Shown here piece after piece: positions 17,733 through 27,563 of a stretch of 64,000 bases of DNA; the stretch's first letter is position 1, and every line of letters starts with the position of its first letter. Location of the stretch: NCBI RefSeq assembly GCF_029028005.1, contig NZ_JAOTPO010000003.1:1-64000 (forward strand), in the 5' to 3' direction. This stretch comes from Alkalihalobacterium chitinilyticum. GTDB taxonomy: Bacteria; Bacillota; Bacilli; Bacillales; Bacillaceae_F. The translations under genes were made by a program, and so were the position numbers. The notes beneath the pieces are model-generated. The model was not told the origin of the DNA. It made no database searches and worked only from the letters and a program-made list of their open reading frames with translations.

Positions 17733-18737
17733 CTAGGCCTCTTTTTTCATTGCAATCATGTACCAGCTTCCTTCTTTTACAACAGGAGTAATTTCATCTA
17801 TGTAGTAACCGGTATTTTGGGCATAAACTCTAAGTTCATCTTCAGTAGGAATCGGGTGTAAATTTTCATGTGCAGTCATAAAACTATTGAATGCTACCGA
17901 AAATGCCTTTCCATTTTTACTTAAGTACAGTGGAGTAATAATGGTTAATGAACCATTTTTTTCTAAGCTATCATATGTTAATTGAAACAATTCTTCTCTA
18001 CCCTCTCTACTAAAATAATGCAGAAGGTTATTCATCATAATGTAATCAAAGGCTTGATTGATTTTATCTCCGGTTGTAATGTCTTTTTGATAAATATTAA
18101 CATTACTAATCTTGTTTTCTTTTACTTTTTTCTGTGCTTCGTCTACTACACTTCTATTTATATCAATTCCGGTGAACTCCTTATTTTTATAAAGTTTAGA
18201 TAAACGAACAAGGTAACCGGCATGACCACAACCAATATCCAAAACAGAAGTAGCCTTTGACTTCTTTATTTTCTTTTTCACTTTAGGAAAGGCGAACTTT
18301 TCAATGAGTGCTGAAGTTTCTGCAACAGTCTGACCAAATCCGTCATGATCATAATTCTTTCTAGCAGCCTCGTTTGTCAATAAATGAGGGTAGTTTAATA
18401 GAGTCGGTATGTGTAACTCCATCATTTCTCTTAATAATTCGCCAACAGAATAGCGACTAGTAGCTGAGAAATACGTGATCATATGTTTAGTAGGATAAAT
18501 CTTTTGGTTATCCCCTATATATAAATGGCCGATAACCGTTCCTACGTCTACCCAACAGGTGAGTAACTGTTCGTCCATACTAGTAGACTGTTGAAGTTCA
18601 GTGAGCGTCTTACCCTTAGCAAGTTCATCAAATAATTTCATTTTAAAACCAATATAGGCGTGCCATGTCGGAAGAAACCCTTCATTTTTCTTCATCCACT
18701 TCCTTGCTTCCCATACTCTTTTCCACTCCTTAAACAA
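17733..18737 (-). CDS. Class I SAM-dependent methyltransferase
   Basis: A 334-residue methyltransferase. An N-terminal helical/winged-helix-like region (about residues 1-150), similar in layout to dimerisation domains of small-molecule O-methyltransferases, precedes a Rossmann domain with motif I VLDIGCGHAGYLVRLSKLY and acidic motif FTGIDINRSVV. It is the second gene of a pair with an FAD monooxygenase, 21 bases after that gene's stop. The start is a TTG at 18737 behind GGGAGGGGG. Hydroxylation followed by O-methylation of one small aromatic or quinone-like substrate is a reasonable inference; the substrate is unknown. Confidence 0.75.
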   Translation of the reverse strand: MFKEWKRVWEARKWMKKNEGFLPTWHAYIGFKMKLFDELAKGKTLTELQQSTSMDEQLLTCWVDVGTVIGHLYIGDNQKIYPTKHMITYFSATSRYSVGELLREMMELHIPTLLNYPHLLTNEAARKNYDHDGFGQTVAETSALIEKFAFPKVKKKIKKSKATSVLDIGCGHAGYLVRLSKLYKNKEFTGIDINRSVVDEAQKKVKENKISNVNIYQKDITTGDKINQAFDYIMMNNLLHYFSREGREELFQLTYDSLEKNGSLTIITPLYLSKNGKAFSVAFNSFMTAHENLHPIPTEDELRVYAQNTGYYIDEITPVVKEGSWYMIAMKKEA

Positions 18738-18758
18738 CTTAAATCCCCCTCCCTGTTT

Positions 18759-20057
18759 CTAGTACCACGGATAATCGTCCTCTTTAGTGTAAAAATGCTC
18801 TTTTTGGTTAAAAGATGGGCCTAGATGTTGAGCTAAAGGAAAACCAGCTTGCATTAAGCGATCAAACATATTTTCTTTCCATGCTCCTAAGCCTGAAATA
18901 TTTAGTATTTGCTTAAAGTGAAGATAAGAGTTTTTCTCTATTCTTTGCAGGACTTGCATTCTAAACTTCCTCCACAAAGCAAAATCATATGAGTATACGA
19001 GCGCAGAAAGGTGACTTAAGTTAGAAATGTATTCCACCCTAGGTCTTCTTACACGTTCAAACCAACGCAGAAGTGTTGGATCTAATTGATTTGTACGGTC
19101 CATCCATGTTAACAGCTCACCAAGTACATCCGAATCCTGGATCGCTAAATTCATTCCCTCTCCAGCAATTGGGTGGACACTATGAGCTGCATCACCAATT
19201 ATCGCTGTATTTTCAAATACATAGGTTTCAGCGTGGTGATTAACTGGAATCATCAGTTGAATTTTCTTAAAGCTGTCGACACTTTGGACAAACCCATCCA
19301 TCGCTGGCATTAAATCGATGTATCTTTGATGAAGAGTGTCTAAACCACTTCGAAGCAATTGTTTATATTCACCTGACTTTATAAGCAACACGGTTCGAAC
19401 TAAATCGTTTGGCAATGGAAAAACACCTAATAGTTGATCTCCTTTTGTGATAATCGTTGCTTCCTTTAATTGTGACGGTTTAGGAAAAGATACTGTTAGA
19501 AAATGATGATTATATTTCTTGCGTTTCAGACCAATCCCAAGGGTTTGACGAACAGGAGACATCCTCCCTTCAGCCCCAACAAAAAAATCACTAGGTATTC
19601 TCTTCTCCTCACCAGCCTGTTCAATTACAGCTACTTGTTTTAAGCCCGTTCCTTCTGGTTCGAGTGTTATAAACTTTGTATCCCCGAAGTAAAAATGATC
19701 ATTCAATTGGTGACAAGCATCTAGTAAAATTTCTTTTAATTTTTCATGCGGAATCATCATGGCATAATTAAAAGAATGATCTAAAATACGATAATCCCAT
19801 TTGGCATACTTCACCTGATGTGTCGGTTCTATTTCTTTTACTATCATCTGCTCTATTTTTTCACCATACTTCAATAATTGGTCACCTAAACCTAAGTGAC
19901 TCAAAATTTCTATACTTTTTGGTTGTAATAGCTCACCTTTATACTTCGGTGATGGTTTTGCATTTTTTTCAACGACGGTTACATTTATGTTATTCTGAAG
20001 AAGTTTCAACGCTAACGTTAAACCTGCGATACCTCCACCTGAAATAAAAACATTCAT
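18759..20057 (-). CDS. FAD-dependent monooxygenase, UbiH/PHBH-like
   Basis: A 432-residue flavoprotein of the aromatic/quinone hydroxylase group. It has an N-terminal dinucleotide-binding motif SGGGIAGLTLALKLL, and the second FAD motif TAIIGDAAHSVHPIAGEGMNLAIQD, which is characteristic of class A flavin monooxygenases. It has no membrane segment or signal. It is first in a two-gene unit with the methyltransferase. AGGAAG precedes the ATG. No ubiquinone genes are nearby, and Bacillaceae normally use menaquinone, so a modified quinone or a secondary metabolite is possible. The open assignment is the substrate, not the fold. Confidence 0.78.
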   Translation of the reverse strand: MNVFISGGGIAGLTLALKLLQNNINVTVVEKNAKPSPKYKGELLQPKSIEILSHLGLGDQLLKYGEKIEQMIVKEIEPTHQVKYAKWDYRILDHSFNYAMMIPHEKLKEILLDACHQLNDHFYFGDTKFITLEPEGTGLKQVAVIEQAGEEKRIPSDFFVGAEGRMSPVRQTLGIGLKRKKYNHHFLTVSFPKPSQLKEATIITKGDQLLGVFPLPNDLVRTVLLIKSGEYKQLLRSGLDTLHQRYIDLMPAMDGFVQSVDSFKKIQLMIPVNHHAETYVFENTAIIGDAAHSVHPIAGEGMNLAIQDSDVLGELLTWMDRTNQLDPTLLRWFERVRRPRVEYISNLSHLSALVYSYDFALWRKFRMQVLQRIEKNSYLHFKQILNISGLGAWKENMFDRLMQAGFPLAQHLGPSFNQKEHFYTKEDDYPWY

Positions 20058-20157
20058 GACATCACTTCCTACAATCCTGTGAATATTATCCTAGTACTGA
20101 AGTATGCATTTACAATCTATGTATATTAAAGCTTCCCCCTTTTTATATACTTAAAAC

Positions 20158-20201
20158 AAAAAAAAAAAGAAAAAAAGCAAGAGATTCTTCATCCCCTGCT
20201 T
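20158..20201 (-). terminator. Terminator after the SpoIIP-like gene
   Basis: On the minus strand AAGCAGGGGAT pairs with ATCTCTTGCTT (two non-Watson-Crick positions) around a 5-base loop, followed by a long T-rich run. Confidence 0.75.
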
Positions 20202-20211
20202 ATAAAATATG

Positions 20212-21090
20212 CTATTTTTCAAGAAGCACCTCTACCACATCCGCAAGATAAGTAGCCGCTCTCATTGCCTCTTCTAATGAATTTTCATAACCGCCAATGT
20301 CTATTAATATCGCTTGATCGTGAAGGTCTTGATTGTATATTCCATTGCGTCCTAGCCCTCCTGTTTCGACAACACCTCTTGATAAACCAGGGTACATTTC
20401 TTCTGCAAATAGATGAAGTTCTCTAGCAAAATCGAGATTGCGCTTTTGTTGCAACTCCCCTCCGACGTTAAAATAAATTCTAGCAACTTCTTCACCATTG
20501 ATAGTAGTTGTTGTTTGGTTTCTTGATAAAGAATCCCGGTGGATATCAAACACCATTTGAATGTTGTCATGCTGTGTGAGTACTTCCTCTACATTTTCCC
20601 TCGACACATCATAAGAGTCCGTGTATTTCAGTCCGCGCTCGTCAAGTATCGATTGAAAATCAGTAGAATCATGGATTGTAACAATTCCTCTCTTCGTTAA
20701 CTCATTACTTAAATGTTCTCCGACAGCCGTAATATTATTTTCACGGTCCCAAGCATGAGCTCCTGGAAATTCGTCATCCTCGTTTACTTCTATCTCCAAC
20801 TCTGGGAGGAACGCTTCCCACGTATGAGTATGATAAATATAAACCTCTACTTCCTCTTCATACTCAGCAGGCTGTTGGAACAATCCATCTATATTGAAAA
20901 CCAGTAATAAAAATAAAATACTTGCAAAAATGGCGCCCGTTACAGGAAGCATTAATTTATTTTTTGATCGTGCTGAAAATCTTTGAACGAGCTTTCCTTC
21001 CAATCGCTCTACAAACTCTTCGTTTGGCGTTATGTTTGAATGGCTCTTCTTCAATTCTCGTAAAAGTTCTAATTCTTCATTTCGGTCCAT
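20212..21090 (-). CDS. Membrane-anchored SpoIIP-type amidase encoded with an ECF sigma factor; candidate anti-sigma
   Basis: A 292-residue protein in three parts. First, an acidic/basic cytoplasmic N-terminus (about 1-42; EELELLRELKKSHSN, then NEEFVERLEGKLVQRF), resembling the sigma-binding tails of ECF-linked membrane proteins. Second, one membrane helix (about 45-66). Third, an outer SpoIIP-type peptidoglycan hydrolase domain with VYIYHTHTWEAFLPE, VFDIHRDS, GRNGIYNQDLHDQAILID and GGYENSLEEA. In related amidases I would expect Glu in LIEIGG; here it is Asp, which could lower activity. The start is the ATG at 21090, with AAAGGTGGG 6 bases upstream, one base after the stop codon of the sigma gene. 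True SpoIIP proteins are larger and belong to the gpr-spoIIP locus, so this is a paralogue. An anti-sigma role is inferred from operon position and topology. Confidence 0.75.
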   Translation of the reverse strand: MDRNEELELLRELKKSHSNITPNEEFVERLEGKLVQRFSARSKNKLMLPVTGAIFASILFLLLVFNIDGLFQQPAEYEEEVEVYIYHTHTWEAFLPELEIEVNEDDEFPGAHAWDRENNITAVGEHLSNELTKRGIVTIHDSTDFQSILDERGLKYTDSYDVSRENVEEVLTQHDNIQMVFDIHRDSLSRNQTTTTINGEEVARIYFNVGGELQQKRNLDFARELHLFAEEMYPGLSRGVVETGGLGRNGIYNQDLHDQAILIDIGGYENSLEEAMRAATYLADVVEVLLEK

Positions 21091-21091
21091 T

Positions 21092-21628
21092 TCAAACCCA
21101 CCTTTCACTTACTAGACTCGTATCTGACTGTAGTTCTTGTTTTAATTGTTTTAAAGCTCGATGATAATTAACTTTTACTTTAGACTCGCTCCAATTCATG
21201 ATTTGAGCAGTCTCTTTCACAGAAAACTCTTGTATTCCTCTTAGTATAATCACCATCCGATATTCATACTTGAACTTTTTTAGTGAAGCATACACGGTAT
21301 CAATCTCTTCTTTCGCTTCAACCAGCTCTTCGGTTGTCTTTTCTTTGGAAGGCATAAATTTTAAAACAATGTCACTCACCAACTGCTGTCTTCTGCATTT
21401 TTTTGAATGATCGATGGCAACATGTCTTGCAATAGAGAATATCCATGTTTTTAAATGTGATTCTCCTTTAAACTTTGGCAACGATTTAAACAGACGGATA
21501 AAGACTTCCTGCGTTAAATCTTCCGATTCATTTCTCGTATTTGTAAAAGCTACAAGAAACTTATACACATCGTTGTAATGTGCACGGTAAATTTGTTTAA
21601 TCTCTTCTTTTACATGTTCTTGTTCCAA
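21092..21628 (-). CDS. ECF-type RNA polymerase sigma factor
   Basis: A 178-residue group 4 sigma factor. Region 2 is seen in YNDVYKFLVAFTNTRNESEDLTQEVFIRLF with the following LKTWIFSIARHVAID; region 4 in VIILRGIQEFSVKETAQIMNWSESKVK, a helix-turn-helix that reads the -35 element. The start is a TTG at 21628 with GGGGAGGT 6 bases upstream. It is the first gene of a two-gene unit with the SpoIIP-like membrane protein. A candidate self-promoter with an AAC-type -35 (TGTAACC) lies about 55-60 bases upstream, consistent with autoregulation usual for ECF factors. The inducing signal is unknown; a cell-wall cue is plausible from its partner. Confidence 0.9.
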   Translation of the reverse strand: MEQEHVKEEIKQIYRAHYNDVYKFLVAFTNTRNESEDLTQEVFIRLFKSLPKFKGESHLKTWIFSIARHVAIDHSKKCRRQQLVSDIVLKFMPSKEKTTEELVEAKEEIDTVYASLKKFKYEYRMVIILRGIQEFSVKETAQIMNWSESKVKVNYHRALKQLKQELQSDTSLVSERWV

Positions 21629-21657
21629 AACTCAACCTCCCCTTTTTCATTGATACT

Positions 21658-21689
21658 GATTAGTCTTATTTCAGCTTCATAAGGTTACA
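21658..21689 (-). promoter_or_regulatory. Candidate ECF-type promoter of the sigma/SpoIIP-like operon
   Basis: On the minus strand TGTAACC (21689-21683) is followed, after 17 bases, by GACTAA (21665-21660). This AAC-containing -35 with a C-rich-to-A -10 resembles ECF-recognised promoters and would be a natural autoregulatory site. Confidence 0.35.
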
Positions 21690-21928
21690 ATCTATTAAAA
21701 TAAATTTGAAATCACATCGAACAACAATTATTTAATTTCTTTCCCAAAAAAATATGCCTGTATATTTCGTACAACAAAATAGTTATTCATTATTTTACCA
21801 TTTTATAATAGTTATCAACTTGAAACTGTTCGTATCTATAGATTGTGAGCACAATTATTACTCTTAAGATTTGCATTCCAAACAAACTCATGGTAGTTAA
21901 TAAGTAAGGACCTGGGAGGGCGATATAT

Positions 21929-23092
21929 ATGTTTTTTAAAACCGCAGAACAAAAGAAACGATACGAACAAATTGGTCAATTGGCAGATCAGTTTTCAAAA
22001 CGAGCTCAACTGCATGATCTTGAAGGTTCATTTCCAATTGAAAATATAAATGACTTAAAACAAATCGGTTATACGACATTAACACTGCCAGTAGAGTTTG
22101 GTGGTAAGGGCGCTTCTTTATATGAATTTATTTTACTGCATGAGCGATTAGCTCAAGGGTGCGGGCCGACTGCTCTTTCGATTGGTTGGCATGTTGGAAT
22201 TATTTTAGATTTGGCCACCACTCGTCCATGGTCAAAAGATAACTACGCAGCGGTTATGGCAAAGGTAAAAGAAAATGCCTTACTTAACCGTGCAGCCACA
22301 GAGGCACAAACTGGCTCACCTACACGAGGTGGTAAACCACAAACGACGGCAGTAAAAGATGGGGACCAATGGAGAATGAATGGTCGAAAAACATTTACAA
22401 CGATGGCTCCTGCCCTTGATTTCTTTTTAGTTTCAGCAGCTATCGAAGGCAGTGAAGATGTTGGTGAGTTTTTAGTTCCCCGTGATACACCAGGTGTTCG
22501 TATTGAGGAAACGTGGGATAGTATTGCGATGAGGGCAACGGAAAGTCATGATTTAATATTAGAGAATGTAACAGTAGAGGAAGATCATTTATTAGAAATG
22601 GTTTCTTCTAGACCAAAAAACAGGGCGAATGGTTGGCTGCTTCATATTCCTGCTTGCTATTTAGGAATCGCACAAGCAGCATGTAACTATGCAATTCAGT
22701 TTGCTAGGTCCTATCAACCAAACAGCCTTCATCATCCGATTATCGAATTACCCAATGTACAAAGACAGATTGGAGAAATGGAGCTTAAGTTAAAACACGC
22801 ACGGCACTTTCTTTTATCGGTTGCAGACAATTGGGATGAGTTGACGGATAAAACAGTTACGATTCCTGATCTTGCCGCGGCTAAACATGTCGTAACGAAT
22901 TCAGCTATTGAAGTGGTCGATCAAGCGATGCGGGTCGTCGGCGCGAGAAGTTTATCTGAAAAAAATCCACTTCAGCGCTACTACCGCGATGTCCGCGCTG
23001 GACTGCATAACCCTCCGATGGACGACGCAACAATTCAAATCCTTGCTCAAAGTGCAATTCAAAGAAGTTCAAAGTCGACAAGATCACTGTAA
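21929..23092 (+). CDS. Acyl-CoA dehydrogenase family flavoprotein (YdbM-like)
   Basis: A 387-residue member of the acyl-CoA dehydrogenase superfamily: N-terminal helical domain (1-125), middle beta domain with TEAQTGSPTRGG and MNGRKTFTTMAP, and C-terminal helical domain ending near RYYRDVRAGLHNPPMDDATI. Length fits. The closest B. subtilis relative appears to be YdbM. Whether it acts on a CoA ester or is a DszC/SfnB-like flavin monooxygenase cannot be told from the sequence. GGGAGGG precedes the ATG. It is monocistronic, with a terminator directly after it. Confidence 0.85.
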   Translation: MFFKTAEQKKRYEQIGQLADQFSKRAQLHDLEGSFPIENINDLKQIGYTTLTLPVEFGGKGASLYEFILLHERLAQGCGPTALSIGWHVGIILDLATTRPWSKDNYAAVMAKVKENALLNRAATEAQTGSPTRGGKPQTTAVKDGDQWRMNGRKTFTTMAPALDFFLVSAAIEGSEDVGEFLVPRDTPGVRIEETWDSIAMRATESHDLILENVTVEEDHLLEMVSSRPKNRANGWLLHIPACYLGIAQAACNYAIQFARSYQPNSLHHPIIELPNVQRQIGEMELKLKHARHFLLSVADNWDELTDKTVTIPDLAAAKHVVTNSAIEVVDQAMRVVGARSLSEKNPLQRYYRDVRAGLHNPPMDDATIQILAQSAIQRSSKSTRSL

Positions 23093-23096
23093 GCAT

Positions 23097-23136
23097 AAAA
23101 AAAAGATGAATCCTAGTTTAGGAATCATCTTTTTGT
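23097..23136 (+). terminator. Bidirectional terminator after the acyl-CoA dehydrogenase gene
   Basis: AAAAAGATGAATCCTA pairs with TAGGAATCATCTTTTT around a 4-base loop (one mismatch). It also faces the convergent minus-strand gene at 23173. Confidence 0.85.
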
Positions 23137-23172
23137 GTTTGTATTAAATTCTTAGTCAACAGTTCATGCAGC

Positions 23173-23484
23173 TTACATAAATTGATACGGTCCATCGGGA
23201 CGCTCCAACACATATTGTTCCTCAGCTTTATTTAACATTTCGCTCCATGCACTAAAATGTGTTGTTTGTGCGATAAATTGATCCCATTCTCCTCTATTAC
23301 TCTTAATAATTTCTTGTATATTGACTGTATCGAAGTTGCCATTTCTTAAGAATTGTTGCCATGAATAATACGAAGTGTAACGCTCCATAAATTGTTCATT
23401 AAATAAGAGATGATAAGGTGCAATTGTTGTAGAATATTGTTCAACAAACATTTTTTGTAAACTAGAAATTACTGATTTTAACAT
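23173..23484 (-). CDS. Small protein of unknown function
   Basis: A 103-residue soluble protein rich in aromatic and Gln residues (YSWQQFLRNGNF, HFSAWSEMLNKAEEQY), without signal or membrane helix. Start ambiguous: AAAGGGG stands 9 bases before the ATG at 23484, but it touches an ATG three codons upstream. No family is recognised. Confidence 0.6.
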   Translation of the reverse strand: MLKSVISSLQKMFVEQYSTTIAPYHLLFNEQFMERYTSYYSWQQFLRNGNFDTVNIQEIIKSNRGEWDQFIAQTTHFSAWSEMLNKAEEQYVLERPDGPYQFM

Positions 23485-23742
23485 ACCAGACATCCCCTTT
23501 AATTCATACTAAATTTATCTGTTTTTCCCTTAATCTTAAACACACTTATTTTTTCTACTATAATTACTGTTTATCCAACGGTTGTTTATCTAACTATATA
23601 TTATTCAAACAATTCCTACCTGTCAACTCGTATTTATAAAAATCCACTTTATTTTTTCACATTATTTCCTATTGTTTTAATAACTCAATTGTTTATAATG
23701 AACTTGTCCTATCTTTAGATGAAAGTGAGAATTTATAATTGA

Positions 23743-24843
23743 ATGTACTACTTTATTCATGAAATGTTTGCAAACGCTGCTATTTTATCGTCCTTTATTT
23801 TTTTTGCGGGCTATTTAAATAGAGATGTTGCGTTGTCAGTGCACTCGCCACTACGCACAAAATTGCTAGTCGGGGTATTGTCAAGCCTATTAGGTATTAT
23901 TCTGATGCAATATAGCATTCAAATCTCAGAAGCTGTCATCGACTTACGCTATTTTTCAATTATGCTTGCAGCCTACATAGCCGGATTTATTCCTGCTATA
24001 ATCGCAGCTCTTATTGTCGGTTTTGCACGTTTATTGTTTTGGGGCTTAAATCTTGGTGGAATTATCGCTTTTAGCACCATGCTGCTTGTCGGAATAGGTT
24101 GCGGTGTTTGTGGGGAGTATTTCGCTAAACAACATAGCAGAAAATGGCTGTATATGACTCTTTATTCAACTCTTATTGGAATTTGCACATTATATATCCT
24201 AGTAAAAGATCTGGTTATCCTTTTCCAAATCAGCTTCATTTTTATATTAACTGGAATTTTCCTTATGTATTGCTTACGATATGTCCGCGATGCAAATGAG
24301 AATTACCGTGCTATGAAGCAGCATTCATACGAAGATGAGCTTACAGGATTAACTAATGTTCGAGGGTTTAATAAGGCTATGAAGGAGTTCATGAGTGATT
24401 TTCGCGACAGTGAGGAAAAGAAGCACTCTTTTCTACTCATCGACATTGACCATTTTAAGATGATTAATGATACTTACGGGCATCTAAATGGTGACCTTGT
24501 ATTAAAAAGGTTAGGCCAGATCCTTCAATTGGAATCCCGTGGTACAGATATCGTATCAAGAAATGGTGGCGAGGAATTTTCTATTTTACTTCCTAACTGT
24601 GAAAAAGAGGATGCTGTTCAAATTGCCAAGAGGATCCGCAAATCGGTAGAGGGAGCTTTGTTTCATATAAACAGTACACAACTTAATGTTACTGTTTCAA
24701 TTGGTGTTTCGAGCTTAACAAGTATAGACATGACACCTGAACAGCTCGTTCAAGAGGCAGATGAATGCCTATATTTTGCTAAACGATCTGGTCGAAATCT
24801 AGTTGGATTCCGACTAGACGATAAGTTTATGACTGAAAAATAA
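23743..24843 (+). CDS. Membrane diguanylate cyclase (5TM-5TMR_LYT + GGDEF)
   Basis: A 366-residue protein. The N-terminal half has six or so hydrophobic segments (residues 5-190) of the 5TMR_LYT sensor type; a GGDEF domain follows (about 200-360). The active-site loop is NGGEEFSILL, with substrate-binding IDIDHFKMINDTYGHLNGD, so it should make c-di-GMP from GTP at the membrane. No RxxD inhibitory site is seen at the usual place before the active-site loop (SRGTDIVSRNGGEEF has RGTD 8 residues ahead, so a weak I-site is possible). The architecture resembles B. subtilis DgcK. The ribosome binding site is weak (GAAAGTGAG). Confidence 0.85.
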   Translation: MYYFIHEMFANAAILSSFIFFAGYLNRDVALSVHSPLRTKLLVGVLSSLLGIILMQYSIQISEAVIDLRYFSIMLAAYIAGFIPAIIAALIVGFARLLFWGLNLGGIIAFSTMLLVGIGCGVCGEYFAKQHSRKWLYMTLYSTLIGICTLYILVKDLVILFQISFIFILTGIFLMYCLRYVRDANENYRAMKQHSYEDELTGLTNVRGFNKAMKEFMSDFRDSEEKKHSFLLIDIDHFKMINDTYGHLNGDLVLKRLGQILQLESRGTDIVSRNGGEEFSILLPNCEKEDAVQIAKRIRKSVEGALFHINSTQLNVTVSIGVSSLTSIDMTPEQLVQEADECLYFAKRSGRNLVGFRLDDKFMTEK

Positions 24844-24874
24844 TTAGTTACAAGTATCAACCGAACCCCGTTAT

Positions 24875-24900
24875 GCCTGATTGGATCGATCAGGCTTTTT
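24875..24900 (+). terminator. Terminator of the GGDEF gene
   Basis: GCCTGAT/ATCAGGC hairpin with a 7-base loop followed by TTTTT. Confidence 0.85.
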
Positions 24901-24931
24901 ACATTTATTCCATTGTCGCAGTCAACTATAG

Positions 24932-24960
24932 TTTTTTATCAACTGAATTAATGGTATAAT
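24932..24960 (+). promoter_or_regulatory. Candidate sigma-A extended -10 promoter of ykpA
   Basis: TATAAT at 24955-24960 preceded by TGG (extended -10), with a poor -35 TTTTTA 17 bases upstream. Confidence 0.45.
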
Positions 24961-24993
24961 TTTATAGATATTGTTTTTGGAGGGTATTATTGA

Positions 24994-26595
<1,602 letters not shown>

Positions 26596-26597
26596 TC

Positions 26598-26636
26598 AAA
26601 ACACACACCGCCCAATTCAATTGGGCGGTGTGTTTT
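26598..26636. terminator. Strong bidirectional terminator between ykpA and the DUF6671 gene
   Basis: CACACCGCCCAATT and AATTGGGCGGTGTG form a perfect stem around one base, with A-rich and T-rich flanks on either side. Confidence 0.9.
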
Positions 26637-26656
26637 GTATTCTAACATTGTAAACT

Positions 26657-27520
26657 TTACGGGTTGCACCAATTACAGCGAGCCGGGTCCGCGTACTCTT
26701 TACCATTTGGAAACTGAATTTCTTCTTCATGTGTACACTTTTTACATTTATACAAATGAGACCGAACAGCTTCGGTGGCGTTACCGCAACATTCACATTC
26801 TAATCCTTTTTTGTATTCAACGACCTCATATCCAGGCGTTGAACAAGCCGGACACAACGTCTGTAGTTTTTGGACAAGATCCAACGTGGCTAACTCAATA
26901 TTCTTCATCCGGGTCGGATTAAACATCGCTCGCATATCGGTTTGGATAAAAACTGATTTTCCTGAAACGGACAGCATATCAGAAACAGCTTGTTTCAATC
27001 GCTCAGCATTTACAATCCCTTTTTCCATTTCTTTTGGATTTAAAGTATCTTCAGTTGCTTTTACAATCACTCCATGATCGGGAAATCCCTGAGCTAGAGC
27101 AAACTCATACGCTTCTTCAAAACTACCAACGACTTTCCCTGCGTAATTCGTGTTACCATTTGCCACAAATCCTGTAATTTCAAGGTCTCGTTCCTTATCA
27201 ACAAACAAAACAAGTTCTCGGTTAAAAGGCAAAAACGAAATAATTGGGTGCGAACTAAATGATCCTTCACTAGCTAATCCTATACTTAGGCCACTTTGGA
27301 GCATTGCTGTTTCTAGCTTTGTTCGAGCTGCTTCCAGCTGGTCGCCCACTCTCTCCACATCATTAGTAAACGTACCAAAATCATCCGTATTTAAATGTTC
27401 AGGAACTACTACTTCAATGCCTAACTCTCGCTTCAAGACAGGAGCCATCACCTGTTCTTTTTTATGCATCGTTGCTAGGACCGCTTTTTGATTTTTATAT
27501 AGATTATTGTTTTTTTTCAC
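26657..27520 (-). CDS. DUF6671 family protein with C-terminal zinc ribbons
   Basis: A 287-residue soluble protein. The main domain has the DUF6671-like pattern YKNQKAVLATMHKKE ... LNTDDFGTFTNDVER; the C-terminal 65 residues hold Cys pairs (CPACS, CECCGN, CKKCT, CNWC) arranged as two zinc ribbons. Function is unknown for the family. It is the last gene of a same-strand run behind uvsE, 43 bases downstream of it, so a link with nucleic-acid metabolism is possible but unproven. The start is a GTG at 27520 with only a weak ribosome binding site, suggesting low expression or translational coupling. Confidence 0.75.
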   Translation of the reverse strand: MKKNNNLYKNQKAVLATMHKKEQVMAPVLKRELGIEVVVPEHLNTDDFGTFTNDVERVGDQLEAARTKLETAMLQSGLSIGLASEGSFSSHPIISFLPFNRELVLFVDKERDLEITGFVANGNTNYAGKVVGSFEEAYEFALAQGFPDHGVIVKATEDTLNPKEMEKGIVNAERLKQAVSDMLSVSGKSVFIQTDMRAMFNPTRMKNIELATLDLVQKLQTLCPACSTPGYEVVEYKKGLECECCGNATEAVRSHLYKCKKCTHEEEIQFPNGKEYADPARCNWCNP

Positions 27521-27563
27521 TAAATATCAACTGCACTTTCTAACAGAATGAAAAAGATCTACA

